Shown here in pieces: positions 33,364 through 42,388 of a stretch of 64,000 nt of DNA; position 1 is the stretch's first letter, and each line of letters starts with the position of its first letter. The notes under the pieces are model-generated. The model worked only from the letters and a program-made list of their open reading frames with translations, was not told where the DNA came from and searched no databases. The DNA lies in the NCBI RefSeq assembly GCF_005938105.1, contig NZ_VCPE01000022.1:1-64000 (forward strand), in the 5' to 3' direction. A program made the translations under genes and the position numbers. Origin of the DNA: Brucella haematophila. GTDB taxonomy: Bacteria; Pseudomonadota; Alphaproteobacteria; Rhizobiales; Rhizobiaceae.

Positions 33364-35185
33364 ACGCAATTTCTTCATCACCATTGCCCTGTCCATCCTC
33401 ATACTGACGCTGTGGCAAGTGTTTTATCTGGGTCCGAAAACGGAAGCCCAGCGGGAGCAGGCACGCATTGAGGAGCAACAGCGGCAGGCCCAGCAGGCAG
33501 CCCAGGGTAGCCAGGCAGGCAACAGCGCGGGCGATACGCCGCAGGCGCCAGCCGCCTCGGGCACAATTCCCGGCCATGGTGATGTGGCAGCCGCAGGCGG
33601 CGCGCTGACCCGCGAAGCCGCAATCGCCCAGACCCAGCGCGTCCAGATCGACACGCCTTCGCTGCGCGGTTCGATCAATCTGACCGGCGCGCGTCTTGAT
33701 GACCTCTTCCTCAAGAACTACCACGAGACGGTCGACGACAATTCTCCGAATATCGAACTGCTTGCGCCTTCCGCGCTGAAGCAGGGCTATTTCGTTGAAC
33801 TCGGCTTCACCGGCAATGACACGACCGGCCCGGTTCCGGGTCCGAACACGGTCTGGTCCGTGGAAGGCAACGACAAGCTGACCCAGACCACGCCGGTCAC
33901 GCTGACCTATACCAACGAGAAGAACATCACCTTCAAGCGCGTCATCTCGGTTGACGACGCTTATATGTTCGCCGTTGACGACACGATCACCAACAATACC
34001 GGTGCGCCGATTTCGCTGGCCTCCTATGGTCGCGTAACCCGCTTCAACCAGCCGCAAAATGCCAGCGCCACCTATGTTCTGCATGAAGGCCTGATCGGCG
34101 TCATGGGTCAGGACGGCCTGCAGGAAATCAAGTATTCCAAGGTCGAAGACGACAAGGACATCTCGTTCAAGGACGTCAATGGCGGCTGGCTCGGCATCAC
34201 CGACAAGTACTGGGCCGCAACGCTGGTACCGCCGCAGGACGAAAAGTTCACCGGTCGCTTCTCGCACTTCACCAATGATCGCCCGCGCTACCAGACCGAT
34301 TTCCTCGGCGCGCCGATGACCATTGAGGCTGGCCAGTCGCAGACGCTGAAGAACCACGTCTTTGCCGGTGCAAAGGTCGTCACCCAGATTCAGGCTTATG
34401 AAAAGCAGCTCGGCATCAAGCAGTTCGAACTGCTGATCGACTGGGGCTGGTTCTACTTCATCACCAAGCCGATGTTCTACCTCATCGACTGGATCTACAA
34501 GTTCTCCGGCAATTTCGGCGTCGCCATTCTGGTTGTCACCGTTCTGCTCAAGGGCCTGTTCTTCCCGCTCGCCAACAAGTCGTACAAGTCGATGGCGCGC
34601 ATGAAGCTGGTTCAGCCGAAGATGACGGAAATCCGCGAAAAATACGCGGACGACAAGATGAAGCAGCAGCAGGCCATGATGCAGCTGTACAAGGAAGAGA
34701 AGATCAATCCGCTCGCAGGCTGCTGGCCGGTGCTGGTGCAGATTCCGGTGTTCTTTGCCCTGTATAAGGTTCTCTACGTCACCATCGAAATGCGCCACGC
34801 GCCGTTCTTTGGCTGGATTCAGGATCTTGCAGCACCGGATCCAACCTCGCTCTTCAACCTGTTCGGCCTGCTGCCTTTCGCCGTGCCGCACTTCCTGATG
34901 ATTGGCGTCTGGCCGCTCCTGATGGGTATCACGATGTTCCTGCAGATGCGCATGAACCCGACCCCGCCGGATCCGACACAGGCTGCGATCTTCACCTGGA
35001 TGCCGATCATCTTCACCTTCATGCTGGCTTCGTTCCCGGCTGGTCTGGTGATCTACTGGGCATGGAACAACCTGCTCTCGATCACCCAGCAGGGCATCAT
35101 CATGAAGCGTCAGGGCGTCAAGATCGAGCTCTTCGATAACCTCAAGGGCATGTTCAAACGAAAGCCCAATGAGGCGAAGAAATAG
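33353..35185 (+). CDS. yidC: Membrane protein insertase YidC
   Basis: 610 residues from the ATG at 33353, within the last codons of rnpA. The N-terminal membrane anchor [21 protein letters not shown] is followed by a large periplasmic beta domain (~40-350). The C-terminal insertase core has five membrane segments including [37 protein letters not shown]. It inserts and folds inner-membrane proteins with or without SecYEG. A terminator follows at 35195-35218. Confidence 0.96.
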   Translation: MENKRNFFITIALSILILTLWQVFYLGPKTEAQREQARIEEQQRQAQQAAQGSQAGNSAGDTPQAPAASGTIPGHGDVAAAGGALTREAAIAQTQRVQIDTPSLRGSINLTGARLDDLFLKNYHETVDDNSPNIELLAPSALKQGYFVELGFTGNDTTGPVPGPNTVWSVEGNDKLTQTTPVTLTYTNEKNITFKRVISVDDAYMFAVDDTITNNTGAPISLASYGRVTRFNQPQNASATYVLHEGLIGVMGQDGLQEIKYSKVEDDKDISFKDVNGGWLGITDKYWAATLVPPQDEKFTGRFSHFTNDRPRYQTDFLGAPMTIEAGQSQTLKNHVFAGAKVVTQIQAYEKQLGIKQFELLIDWGWFYFITKPMFYLIDWIYKFSGNFGVAILVVTVLLKGLFFPLANKSYKSMARMKLVQPKMTEIREKYADDKMKQQQAMMQLYKEEKINPLAGCWPVLVQIPVFFALYKVLYVTIEMRHAPFFGWIQDLAAPDPTSLFNLFGLLPFAVPHFLMIGVWPLLMGITMFLQMRMNPTPPDPTQAAIFTWMPIIFTFMLASFPAGLVIYWAWNNLLSITQQGIIMKRQGVKIELFDNLKGMFKRKPNEAKK

Positions 35186-35194
35186 AACTGAAAG

Positions 35195-35218
35195 AACCCC
35201 GCTCAGGCGGGGTTTTTT
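35195..35218 (+). terminator. Rho-independent terminator after yidC
   Basis: AACCCCGC (35195-35202), loop TCAG, GCGGGGTT (35207-35214), then a run of T to 35218. It separates yidC from engB. Confidence 0.9.
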
Positions 35219-35294
35219 ATGCCGTCATGTTGACAATGCGGCCCATACCATTGATGCGTGTGTTCTACAGAATAAAGCGACCAGGATAAAAACA

Positions 35295-36020
35295 TTGAGC
35301 GAGCAGGATAAGAAGCAGGCGGCAATCAATGCAGCTCAGGCGGCGGCAGATGCGACCCGCGCGGCGCAGGCGGCACTGGTCGAGCAAGGCCGTGCACTGT
35401 TCAAGAAGTCGTGGATCTTTATCCGCGGCGTGCCGTCGATGCAGTTCCTGCCACCGGAAGGCCCGGTGGAAATCGCCTTTGCCGGACGCTCCAATGTCGG
35501 CAAGTCATCGCTGATCAACGCTCTGGTCAACAAGAAGGGCCTTGCGCGCACATCCAATACGCCGGGCCGCACGCAGGAACTGAACTATTTCGTGCCGGAC
35601 GGTTATTCCGGCGAGAACGGCGACCTGCCGCCGCTGGCCCTCGTGGACATGCCCGGCTATGGCTTCGCCGAAGCACCCAAGGCCCATGTCGATGCCTGGA
35701 CGCGGCTTGTTTTCGACTATTTGCGCGGACGCACCACGCTGAAGCGCGTCTATGTGCTGATCGACGCCCGCCACGGCATCAAGAAGAACGACGCCGAGGT
35801 GCTCGACCTTCTCGATAAGGCTGCCGTGTCCTACCAGATCGTGCTGACCAAGATCGACAAGATTAAACCGGCGGGCGTGCCGCGCCTGATGGCGGATACG
35901 CACAAACTCACCTTCCGCCGCGCAGCCTGCTTCCCCGGTATTATCGCCACCTCGTCGGAAAAGGGCCTCGGCCTCGACGATTTGCGCGCCGCTATTGCTC
36001 TGGTGATCAAAGAATCCTGA
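35295..36020 (+). CDS. engB: Ribosome biogenesis GTPase EngB (YihA/YsxC)
   Basis: 241 residues from a TTG at 35295 (AGGAT ten bases before); the frame is open to 35169 through the yidC terminator, which makes the longer form unlikely. Motifs: G1 [13 protein letters not shown] (residues ~63-75), G3 [12 protein letters not shown]4 LTKIDKIKP and G5 TSSEKGLG. EngB GTPases act late in 50S assembly. The N-terminus (~45 residues, [18 protein letters not shown]) is an extra Ala-rich helix. The start codon choice is uncertain by a few residues. Confidence 0.93.
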   Translation: MSEQDKKQAAINAAQAAADATRAAQAALVEQGRALFKKSWIFIRGVPSMQFLPPEGPVEIAFAGRSNVGKSSLINALVNKKGLARTSNTPGRTQELNYFVPDGYSGENGDLPPLALVDMPGYGFAEAPKAHVDAWTRLVFDYLRGRTTLKRVYVLIDARHGIKKNDAEVLDLLDKAAVSYQIVLTKIDKIKPAGVPRLMADTHKLTFRRAACFPGIIATSSEKGLGLDDLRAAIALVIKES

Positions 36021-36030
36021 TCTCAGCCTG

Positions 36031-36053
36031 ACCTGTCCTCAAAGAGGACAGGT
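36031..36053. terminator. Hairpin at engB / histidine phosphatase junction
   Basis: ACCTGTCCTC (36031-36040) and GAGGACAGGT (36044-36053) form a perfect 10-bp stem with loop AAA, followed by TTCC. It overlaps the stop of the convergent gene (36039-36041). Confidence 0.6.
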
Positions 36054-36671
36054 TTCCGGCAGATTGTTCAGTCCCTGATTGCGGTGCTCGAACTGCACGT
36101 CGATCTTTTCCCCGTCGCGGGTCATGCGCAGCACATAGATGCTGTCGAAATCGTCGCCCGACCATTTGGGCACGCTGTGCTTGTCGCCACCATTCTCCTT
36201 GACGATGTCGCGTACCAGCTTGACGATCTGCTTGTGCTCCCAGCCAACCAGAACGGTCGCATTGCGATAGGCGGGTGCTGCCAGCGCTTCTTCCAGCTTG
36301 TCGATATCTTCGAAGCCAAAACGCGTATCGACCGGCAGGCCGAGCGAAATCGCGGTTGGCTCGACGGTGGCCAGCGGACGCACATAGGCATAGGTCTCGC
36401 CCTTGTCATCCTTCTCCTCGGACGGATTGGGCGCAAAAATCGCCGCAGGCTTGCCGAACTGTTTTGTAATGACCGCTGGCAGTTTCAGCGAGCGGTTCAG
36501 GCCGCGACAGCTTAGCTGCCCCAATCCTGCTTCCGGCTTTTCGCCATGGCGGACAAAGATCACGGTTTGTGTGGAGGATGCCGCAGCAGCAGTGCTTTGA
36601 GCAGCATTGAGGGCAAAGAGCGAAACCAGAGCGGTCAAAATCAACCGACGCATTGAAACAACTTTCTTCAT
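36039..36671 (-). CDS. Periplasmic histidine phosphatase family protein
   Basis: 210 residues. Signal peptide MRRLILTALVSLFALNAAQSTAAA, cleaved near residue 31. The phosphatase motif VIFVRHGEKPEAG (RHG, ~residues 38-50) and the distal VLVGWEHKQI His are present. It resembles the branched histidine phosphatase family (phytase/SixA-like), here exported. Substrate unknown. Convergent with engB, transcribed alone. Confidence 0.82.
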   Translation of the reverse strand: MKKVVSMRRLILTALVSLFALNAAQSTAAAASSTQTVIFVRHGEKPEAGLGQLSCRGLNRSLKLPAVITKQFGKPAAIFAPNPSEEKDDKGETYAYVRPLATVEPTAISLGLPVDTRFGFEDIDKLEEALAAPAYRNATVLVGWEHKQIVKLVRDIVKENGGDKHSVPKWSGDDFDSIYVLRMTRDGEKIDVQFEHRNQGLNNLPETCPL

Positions 36672-36840
36672 GGAACAGTGAAACTATAAAATCAGGATTT
36701 ACATAGAACACTGGCAGCAGTGTCCAGCCAACTATTCGTGAAAAATAAGCCGCGAGACCGTTTTCGCGGATTCCATTTGAATCAAAACCGGTCTAGAAAA
36801 GCCTGCCTCTTCTGCCCTGTCGCCAGCCATGGAGCCCGCG

Positions 36841-37731
36841 ATGACGACCCTTGAAAATTCCGAAAAGCAAGCGCAACTCCTCTCCGCCGCCCTGCCCTAT
36901 ATGCAGCGCTACGAGAACAAGCACGTCGTCGTGAAATATGGCGGCCACGCCATGGGCAATCCGGAGCTTGGCAAGGCGTTTGCCCGCGATATTGCGCTTT
37001 TGAAACAGTCCGGCATCAACCCGATCGTCGTGCATGGCGGCGGACCGCAGATTCAGGCCATGCTGACCAAGCTCGGCATCGAATCCCGTTTTGAAGGCGG
37101 ATTGCGCGTCACCGACGAAAAGACCGTCGAAGTGGTGGAAATGGTTCTGGCCGGTTCCATCAATAAGGAAATCGTCGCCCTCATCAATGCCGAAGGCGAA
37201 TGGGCCATCGGCCTGTGCGGCAAGGACGGCAACATGGTTTTCGCGCAGAAGGCGCACAAGACCGTCATCGACCCCGATTCCAACATCGAGAAGGTACTCG
37301 ATCTCGGCTTCGTCGGCGAACCGGCGGAAGTGGACCGCACGCTGCTCGATCTTCTGGCGCGTTCCGAGATGATCCCGGTCATCGCGCCGGTCGCTCCCGG
37401 CCGCGACGGCCACACCTACAACATCAATGCCGACACCTTTGCCGGTGCTATCGCAGGCGCGCTTGCCGCAACCCGCCTTCTGTTCCTGACCGACGTTCCG
37501 GGCGTGCTGGACAAGGACAAGAAGCTGATCAAGGAACTCTCCGTTGCTGATGCGCAGGCGCTCATCAAGGACGGTACGATTTCCGGCGGCATGATCCCCA
37601 AGGTCGAAACCTGCATCGAAGCAATCCGCCGTGGCGTGGAAGGCGTTGTCATCCTCAATGGCAAGACCCCGCATTCCGTCCTGCTGGAACTTTTCACCGA
37701 ACATGGTGCCGGCACGCTGATCGTGCCATAA
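36841..37731 (+). CDS. argB: Acetylglutamate kinase
   Basis: 296 residues from ATG 36841 (GGAG before it; an in-frame ATG at 36829 is the alternative). Motifs: [11 protein letters not shown] (substrate Lys loop), [13 protein letters not shown]-independent ATP site [17 protein letters not shown] and [10 protein letters not shown]. It catalyses the second step of arginine biosynthesis (N-acetylglutamate to its 5-phosphate). The N-terminal ~25-residue helix is of the hexameric arginine-inhibited type, so feedback by arginine is likely. The nucleotidase follows 6 bp later. Confidence 0.96.
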   Translation: MTTLENSEKQAQLLSAALPYMQRYENKHVVVKYGGHAMGNPELGKAFARDIALLKQSGINPIVVHGGGPQIQAMLTKLGIESRFEGGLRVTDEKTVEVVEMVLAGSINKEIVALINAEGEWAIGLCGKDGNMVFAQKAHKTVIDPDSNIEKVLDLGFVGEPAEVDRTLLDLLARSEMIPVIAPVAPGRDGHTYNINADTFAGAIAGALAATRLLFLTDVPGVLDKDKKLIKELSVADAQALIKDGTISGGMIPKVETCIEAIRRGVEGVVILNGKTPHSVLLELFTEHGAGTLIVP

Positions 37732-37737
37732 AGCCCC

Positions 37738-38454
37738 ATGACCAATAGTTCCAACGCTTCGGCCTTCACTCCAGCTTTTCAGCATATCACTGACTGGGTG
37801 TTTGATCTCGACAACACGCTCTATCCCCACGCCGCCAATCTGTTTTCGCAGATCGACGTGAAGATGACGAGCTATGTCGAAAACCTGCTGCAATTGCCGC
37901 GCGAGGAAGCGCGTCGCATCCAGAAGCAGTTCTATCTCGACTATGGCACCACGCTGAAAGGCCTGATGGAATGCCATCAGATCGATCCGGACGACTTTCT
38001 GCAAAAGGTGCACGACATTGACTATAGTTGGCTGAAGCCCGATCCGGCGCTTGGCGAAGCGATCAAGTCCCTGCCGGGCCGCCGCTTCATCTTCACCAAT
38101 GGCGATCGCGGCCATGCCGAGCGCGCGGCACGCCAGCTCGGTATTCTCGATAATTTCGACGATATTTTCGACATCGTCGCTGCCGGGCTGATGCCAAAGC
38201 CGGAACGTGTCACCTATGACCGTTTTCTGGGCGCTTTTGGTGTCGATGCCAGTAAGGCCGTGATGTTCGAGGATCTGGCGCGCAACCTCGTCGTGCCCAA
38301 GGCGCTCGGCATGAAAACCGTTCTGGTGGTGCCGAATAATTTCGAGCCGACCTTCTCGGAAATCTGGGAAAGCGATCCGGAATTTACCGATCAGGTCGAC
38401 TATGTGACGGATAATCTGACCCAGTTTCTGGAACAGATCATTGCAGGCAGATAG
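37738..38454 (+). CDS. Pyrimidine 5'-nucleotidase-like HAD phosphatase
   Basis: 238 residues. Motif I is WVFDLDNTLYP (Asp nucleophile at ~22), motif II FIFTNGD, motif III K in MPKPERVTY, motif IV VMFEDLARNLV. It matches the Sdt1/YjjG-type pyrimidine 5'-nucleotidase subfamily, which is fused to or next to arginine genes in several alphaproteobacteria. Cap insertion YVENLLQLPREEARRIQKQ is present. It overlaps the next gene by 14 bp. Specificity is inferred from family only. Confidence 0.87.
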   Translation: MTNSSNASAFTPAFQHITDWVFDLDNTLYPHAANLFSQIDVKMTSYVENLLQLPREEARRIQKQFYLDYGTTLKGLMECHQIDPDDFLQKVHDIDYSWLKPDPALGEAIKSLPGRRFIFTNGDRGHAERAARQLGILDNFDDIFDIVAAGLMPKPERVTYDRFLGAFGVDASKAVMFEDLARNLVVPKALGMKTVLVVPNNFEPTFSEIWESDPEFTDQVDYVTDNLTQFLEQIIAGR

Positions 38455-39361
38455 GCATTTTACTGGCCTCGAACAGTCTATCGATGCGGCGGCCCACCGT
38501 GTCCTCGACCGGCTGCCGCGCAACCGCCTGACCGACGGACTGATTGAATTTCTGGTCTTCGGCCTCAAACAGGCTTGGGCCTGCCTGTTTGGCGGCGCCA
38601 TGCTCGGCCTCATCATCCTCACCCGCTGGCTGTGGCCGGAAAGCGGGGTTGGCGGTATCGCCGGTTACGTCACGCGCTATGATTTTCTCTTCCTTTCCGC
38701 GCTGGCTATCCAGCTTGCCATGCTGGTCTTCAAGCTGGAGGCATGGGAGGAAGCCAAGGTCATCCTGATTTTCCATGTCGTCGGCACGGCCATGGAAGTG
38801 TTCAAGACCCATGCCGGTTCATGGATCTATCCGGAAGAGAACTTCTTCCGCATCGGCGGCGTGCCACTGTTTTCAGGCTTCATGTATGCGGCAGTCGGCT
38901 CCTATATGGCGCGCATCAACCGCATCTTCGACATTCGGCTGAACCATTATCCGCCGCTCTGGACAACACTGGTGCTGGCGGCTGCGATCTATGTCAATTT
39001 CTTCGCCCATCATTTCATCTGGGACATTCGCTGGCCGCTGTTTGCGCTGACATTCGCCTTGTTCTGGCGCACCAGCATGCATTATCGCGTGTTCCGCTTT
39101 CGGCACAAAATGCCTCTGCTCCTCGCCTTTCTGCTAACCTCGCTCTTCATCTGGTTTGCGGAGAATATCGGCACGTGGTCGAAGGCCTGGCTCTATCCCA
39201 ACCAGCATAATGGCTGGGTGCCGGTTTCGCTCGGCAAGCTCGGCTCATGGTATCTCCTGATGATCATTTCCGTCGTGCTGGTCACGCTGGTTCATCGTCC
39301 TCGCCCCTATGAGGGCGAGAAAGACGCACAATCGCTTACTCCTGAAAAGGCAGAAGCATAA
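38441..39361 (+). CDS. DUF817 family integral membrane protein
   Basis: 306 residues, starting at a TTG at 38441 inside the nucleotidase end. Seven or eight membrane segments (LFGGAMLGLIILTRWLW, FLFLSALAIQLAMLVFKLE, VILIFHVVGTAMEVFKTH, LVLAAAIYVNFFAHHFIW, LLLAFLLTSLFIWFAEN, LGSWYLLMIISVVLVTLV) with the pattern HAGSWIYPEE and FFAHHFIWD. The family is uncharacterised; conserved His/Trp/Glu residues hint at a metal or lipid interaction. The overlap suggests it is cotranscribed with the nucleotidase. Confidence 0.85.
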   Translation: MQADRHFTGLEQSIDAAAHRVLDRLPRNRLTDGLIEFLVFGLKQAWACLFGGAMLGLIILTRWLWPESGVGGIAGYVTRYDFLFLSALAIQLAMLVFKLEAWEEAKVILIFHVVGTAMEVFKTHAGSWIYPEENFFRIGGVPLFSGFMYAAVGSYMARINRIFDIRLNHYPPLWTTLVLAAAIYVNFFAHHFIWDIRWPLFALTFALFWRTSMHYRVFRFRHKMPLLLAFLLTSLFIWFAENIGTWSKAWLYPNQHNGWVPVSLGKLGSWYLLMIISVVLVTLVHRPRPYEGEKDAQSLTPEKAEA

Positions 39362-39376
39362 GCCTGCAACGTCCGG

Positions 39377-41851
39377 TCAAAACTTGCCCGTGACATCAAT
39401 GCTCGCGCCATAGGCCATATCCCGGTTAACGGTTCGCGCAAGATAAGGCGTCACGCCAACACTCAAGACCTCGCTGAACGCATAGGACAAACTGGTCGAA
39501 AGGCTGCCGCGTGTATGCGCTGCATCTGCATCGAAGCTGAGCGCGCCGATATAGTCGGCGCTCGCCATCACGCTCGGATCATCATGCAGGATATCCTGTT
39601 CGATCTCCGCATTAATCAGCCAGCGCACCCGCTCGCTCAACGGCATGGCATAGTTCGCCCCAAGATAGACGCCCAAGCGCCGCGATTTCACATCGGAATA
39701 GGTGAACGGGAAATAAGCATTGGTTTCCGTGTACCCATCCATCTTGAGATCGCTGTAGCGCAGCCCCGCATAATAACCGATGGCAGCATTGTCCGGGAGA
39801 TCGTGCGACCGTCCCGCTTCGAGCGATGCCCCCCAGCCCCTGATTGTGCTCTCGCCCGTGCCCGCCTCGGTATAATTCAATACCTGCCGCGTCCGCTCAA
39901 TATCGTAGCGATTGGCGGCAACCGAACCTTGCAGATACCAGTGACCCGTTGCTGTTGGCGCGCGCCAGCGGGCATAGAAGCCGCCGCCCAGATTGTCATT
40001 ATCCCGGTCGAAACTTTCCGGCATGTCGCGCCAGAAGGAATGTGCGACTGTGATGCCTGCCAGAAAATTATCAGTGAAGGCATGCGCCATGGAAATCCAG
40101 CCAAGCGCATCGGTCTTCCCGCCCGCATGCCCAACATCGGCTGAAAGCGAGTAGCAACTTTCGCCCGCCTTCGCGACATCACATGCGCGCTGCAAGCGCC
40201 CCAATGTTCCGCGTTGTGATTCCATCAGCGAAAATGTGTCTCCCGCCAAAGCAGCGACAGTCTTCGCCGTATTGGTCACATCGACACCGACCGACTGCAC
40301 AGTTTGCGTTGAACCAGCCCCCGCTGTCGGCGATTGTGAAGATTCCGTCGTCGTCGACGAACCCGATTGAGCGCCAGACCCTGCTTCAGTTCCGGCTGTC
40401 TGTTGTTCGGCTCCCCCCGAGCCAGACTCTGTGGGCGTTCCGTTGTCCGATGGTGTCGAGCCTTCGCCCGCTGCCGGTGGTTGCTGAGATTCTGCACCCG
40501 TAGACAATCCCGATTGACCGCCTGAGCCAGCTTCAGACCCGGGTGACTGCTGCTCTGTTCCGCCCGCGCCGGGATCCGGTGTAGGAGTTTCGACAACCGG
40601 CGGTGTTGCCGTTTCGCCCGGATCAGGATTCGGTGTTGGCGTGCCTGTGACCGGCGGAGCCGAAATCAGGAGCTTCCAAATGGTTGCATGTGAAACCCCG
40701 GACGCGAGTGTCGACGTTCCGACCACAACTGTCCCATCTGCCGACATGGCATTGGCCGTAGAAGACACGCCGCCAAGTGTTCCGAGATCAGTGGGCGCGG
40801 TTGCGCCATTCGCCCAGTAAACCGCGTGCAGATTGCCGTCTGTTGCCGACGACGATCCCGCGATGATCGAACCGTCGGCGGAGATGGACGCAACATCGGA
40901 ATAATAACCGCCAAGTGTGCCAAGATCGGTCGGCGTCGTCGCGCCGTCCCTCCACGAAACGGCGTGGGTTTCACCCATCTCGGTATAGGATATGCCCGCG
41001 AGGACCGACCCGTCAGCGGAGAGCGTGAACACATCGGAATAGAACCCGCCGAGCGTGCCCAGATCGACCGGCGATGATGCACCATCGGCCCATGATGCGG
41101 CATGGATTTCACCACCGCTCGTTTCCGACTGCCCTGCAATGACGCGCCCATTTGCCGATACGACATTTGCTGCGGAATTTGAGCCGCCAAGCGTGCCGAG
41201 ATCCGCTGGTGTCAAGGCGCCATTCGTCCAGGAAACTGCATGATTAGCGTTGGACACGGAAGCCGCATAGCCGACAATCACCGATCCATCCGCAGAAACG
41301 GCCTTGGCATAAGAGCCGTTGCCGTTGAGCGTTCCAAGATCAGTTGGAGAGGTCGCTCCGCTCGTCCACTTGACCGCACGGTTCATGCCGCCCGAAGTGG
41401 TGGAATTGCCGACAATGACACTGCCATCTGAGGACAGCGCAACCGCTTCGGAAAAACTGCCGCCAAGCGTGCCAAGATCGGTAGCCAGCGTCGCACCATT
41501 TGCCCAGGACACAGCGTGTAGGGCAGCACCGATCTGTGCCTGACCGACGATGAATGTGCCGTCAGCCGAGACCGCATTGACGACAGAGTTGCCACCACCC
41601 GATGTTGAGAGAACGACCGGCGTAGCGTTGCCCGCAGTCCAGGATACCGCCGATAGTCCGCCGCCGGACGTGTAGGCTCGCCCCGCCATAACTGACCCAT
41701 CAGCCGACACGGCTGTCGCGGCGGCATCCCCGGTAAGCGCTCCGAAATCGAGAGTTGGCCCCGATTGCTCGACATTCGCGGCGCGAGCCGGGCAGACAGC
41801 AGCCACCGTCCCGAGCATCAGCCCGGAAATAATTTTAAGAATCGCTTTCAT
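39377..41851 (-). CDS. HAF-repeat autotransporter 1
   Basis: 824 residues. Signal peptide MKAILKIISGLMLGTVAAV ending ARA before ANVE. Residues ~30-395 contain eight repeats of about 45 residues (two N-terminal ones degenerate) with the HAF signature DLGTLGG...AVSADGSVIVG and AVSWANGA. Then a ~125-residue Pro/Thr/Gly/Ser linker with Asn/Gln-rich parts, and from ~525 an autotransporter barrel ending TGKF (terminal Phe). Outer-membrane exposed adhesin-type protein. It is a tandem paralogue of the gene at 42385-44619, whose linker is only ~20 residues. Confidence 0.88.
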   Translation of the reverse strand: MKAILKIISGLMLGTVAAVCPARAANVEQSGPTLDFGALTGDAAATAVSADGSVMAGRAYTSGGGLSAVSWTAGNATPVVLSTSGGGNSVVNAVSADGTFIVGQAQIGAALHAVSWANGATLATDLGTLGGSFSEAVALSSDGSVIVGNSTTSGGMNRAVKWTSGATSPTDLGTLNGNGSYAKAVSADGSVIVGYAASVSNANHAVSWTNGALTPADLGTLGGSNSAANVVSANGRVIAGQSETSGGEIHAASWADGASSPVDLGTLGGFYSDVFTLSADGSVLAGISYTEMGETHAVSWRDGATTPTDLGTLGGYYSDVASISADGSIIAGSSSATDGNLHAVYWANGATAPTDLGTLGGVSSTANAMSADGTVVVGTSTLASGVSHATIWKLLISAPPVTGTPTPNPDPGETATPPVVETPTPDPGAGGTEQQSPGSEAGSGGQSGLSTGAESQQPPAAGEGSTPSDNGTPTESGSGGAEQQTAGTEAGSGAQSGSSTTTESSQSPTAGAGSTQTVQSVGVDVTNTAKTVAALAGDTFSLMESQRGTLGRLQRACDVAKAGESCYSLSADVGHAGGKTDALGWISMAHAFTDNFLAGITVAHSFWRDMPESFDRDNDNLGGGFYARWRAPTATGHWYLQGSVAANRYDIERTRQVLNYTEAGTGESTIRGWGASLEAGRSHDLPDNAAIGYYAGLRYSDLKMDGYTETNAYFPFTYSDVKSRRLGVYLGANYAMPLSERVRWLINAEIEQDILHDDPSVMASADYIGALSFDADAAHTRGSLSTSLSYAFSEVLSVGVTPYLARTVNRDMAYGASIDVTGKF

Positions 41852-42284
41852 AGCGACATCTTAATTTGGAAAGAAGAACGATGCTGGAATATATATAATA
41901 TTATTCATATAATAAAAATACATGGTACACCCCCAACAAAACCATATAAGTTTATCATATATTTATTTTTAACGACGGCAATATCTATTGTTTCAAATTT
42001 AAACAATCAATTTACAATGAAAATTACTTTTAAAGAAACTGCGAAAATTCAAAACGAAAATCCATCTGCTTACAAACATAAGCGTACGCCAACGATTTAT
42101 TTAAGCCCCGAAAGCAGCCCTTTTTAGCAAACTCGCCAAAAACGAGGCAGGCGAGAAAGGTTGCCCTCTCCCGCCTGCCTAATCTTATCAAATCGGCTTC
42201 CATCAAACGGCACGTCGAAGACGAACTATCTTTCGTTGTTGCGCTTCATTCCACGCGAAACCGTTCGTGCCTCCGGTGAGACCT
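41852..42284. other. AT-rich intergenic region upstream of autotransporter 1
   Basis: About 430 bp, strikingly AT-rich in 41866-42060, between the two autotransporter genes. It holds the promoter of gene 1. A 120-codon plus-strand frame here is rich in Lys/Asn/Ile and shows no gene features. From 42286 a family-B repeat begins. AT-rich upstream tracts are typical targets of MucR-type silencers in this group (inference). Confidence 0.5.
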
Positions 42285-42285
42285 T

Positions 42286-42388
42286 AGAGCGCGTTTCGAT
42301 CTGATTGGATCAGATCGGCGCTCTAATTCTTTGTTTTAACGCGCATCTTTCCCGAAAGCCGTTTCACACTTTTCGGGATGCGCTCTAG
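42286..42388. repeat. Palindromic repeat, family B (full RIME-like element) at end of autotransporter 2
   Basis: Two adjacent hairpins: AGAGCGC (42286-42292) / GCGCTCT (42318-42324) around TGATTGGATCA, and GCGCATCTTTCCCGAAAG / CTTTTCGGGATGCGC spanning 42341-42383. The inner part is the reverse complement of the core AAAAGTGTGAAACGGCTTTC. The last bases include the stop codon of the autotransporter 2 gene (42385-42387). The element fits the Rhizobium-specific intergenic mosaic element type. Confidence 0.7.

Noticed and set aside
33350-34891. 513-codon frame antisense to yidC
   Set aside because: Antisense to a conserved insertase in the canonical rpmH-rnpA-yidC order.
36793-38622. 609-codon open frame antisense to argB and the nucleotidase
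   Set aside because: Antisense to two well-identified genes and without any family features.
41765-42127. 120-codon AT-rich frame upstream of autotransporter 1
   Set aside because: Composition is simply that of the AT-rich control region; it overlaps the autotransporter start on the opposite strand.
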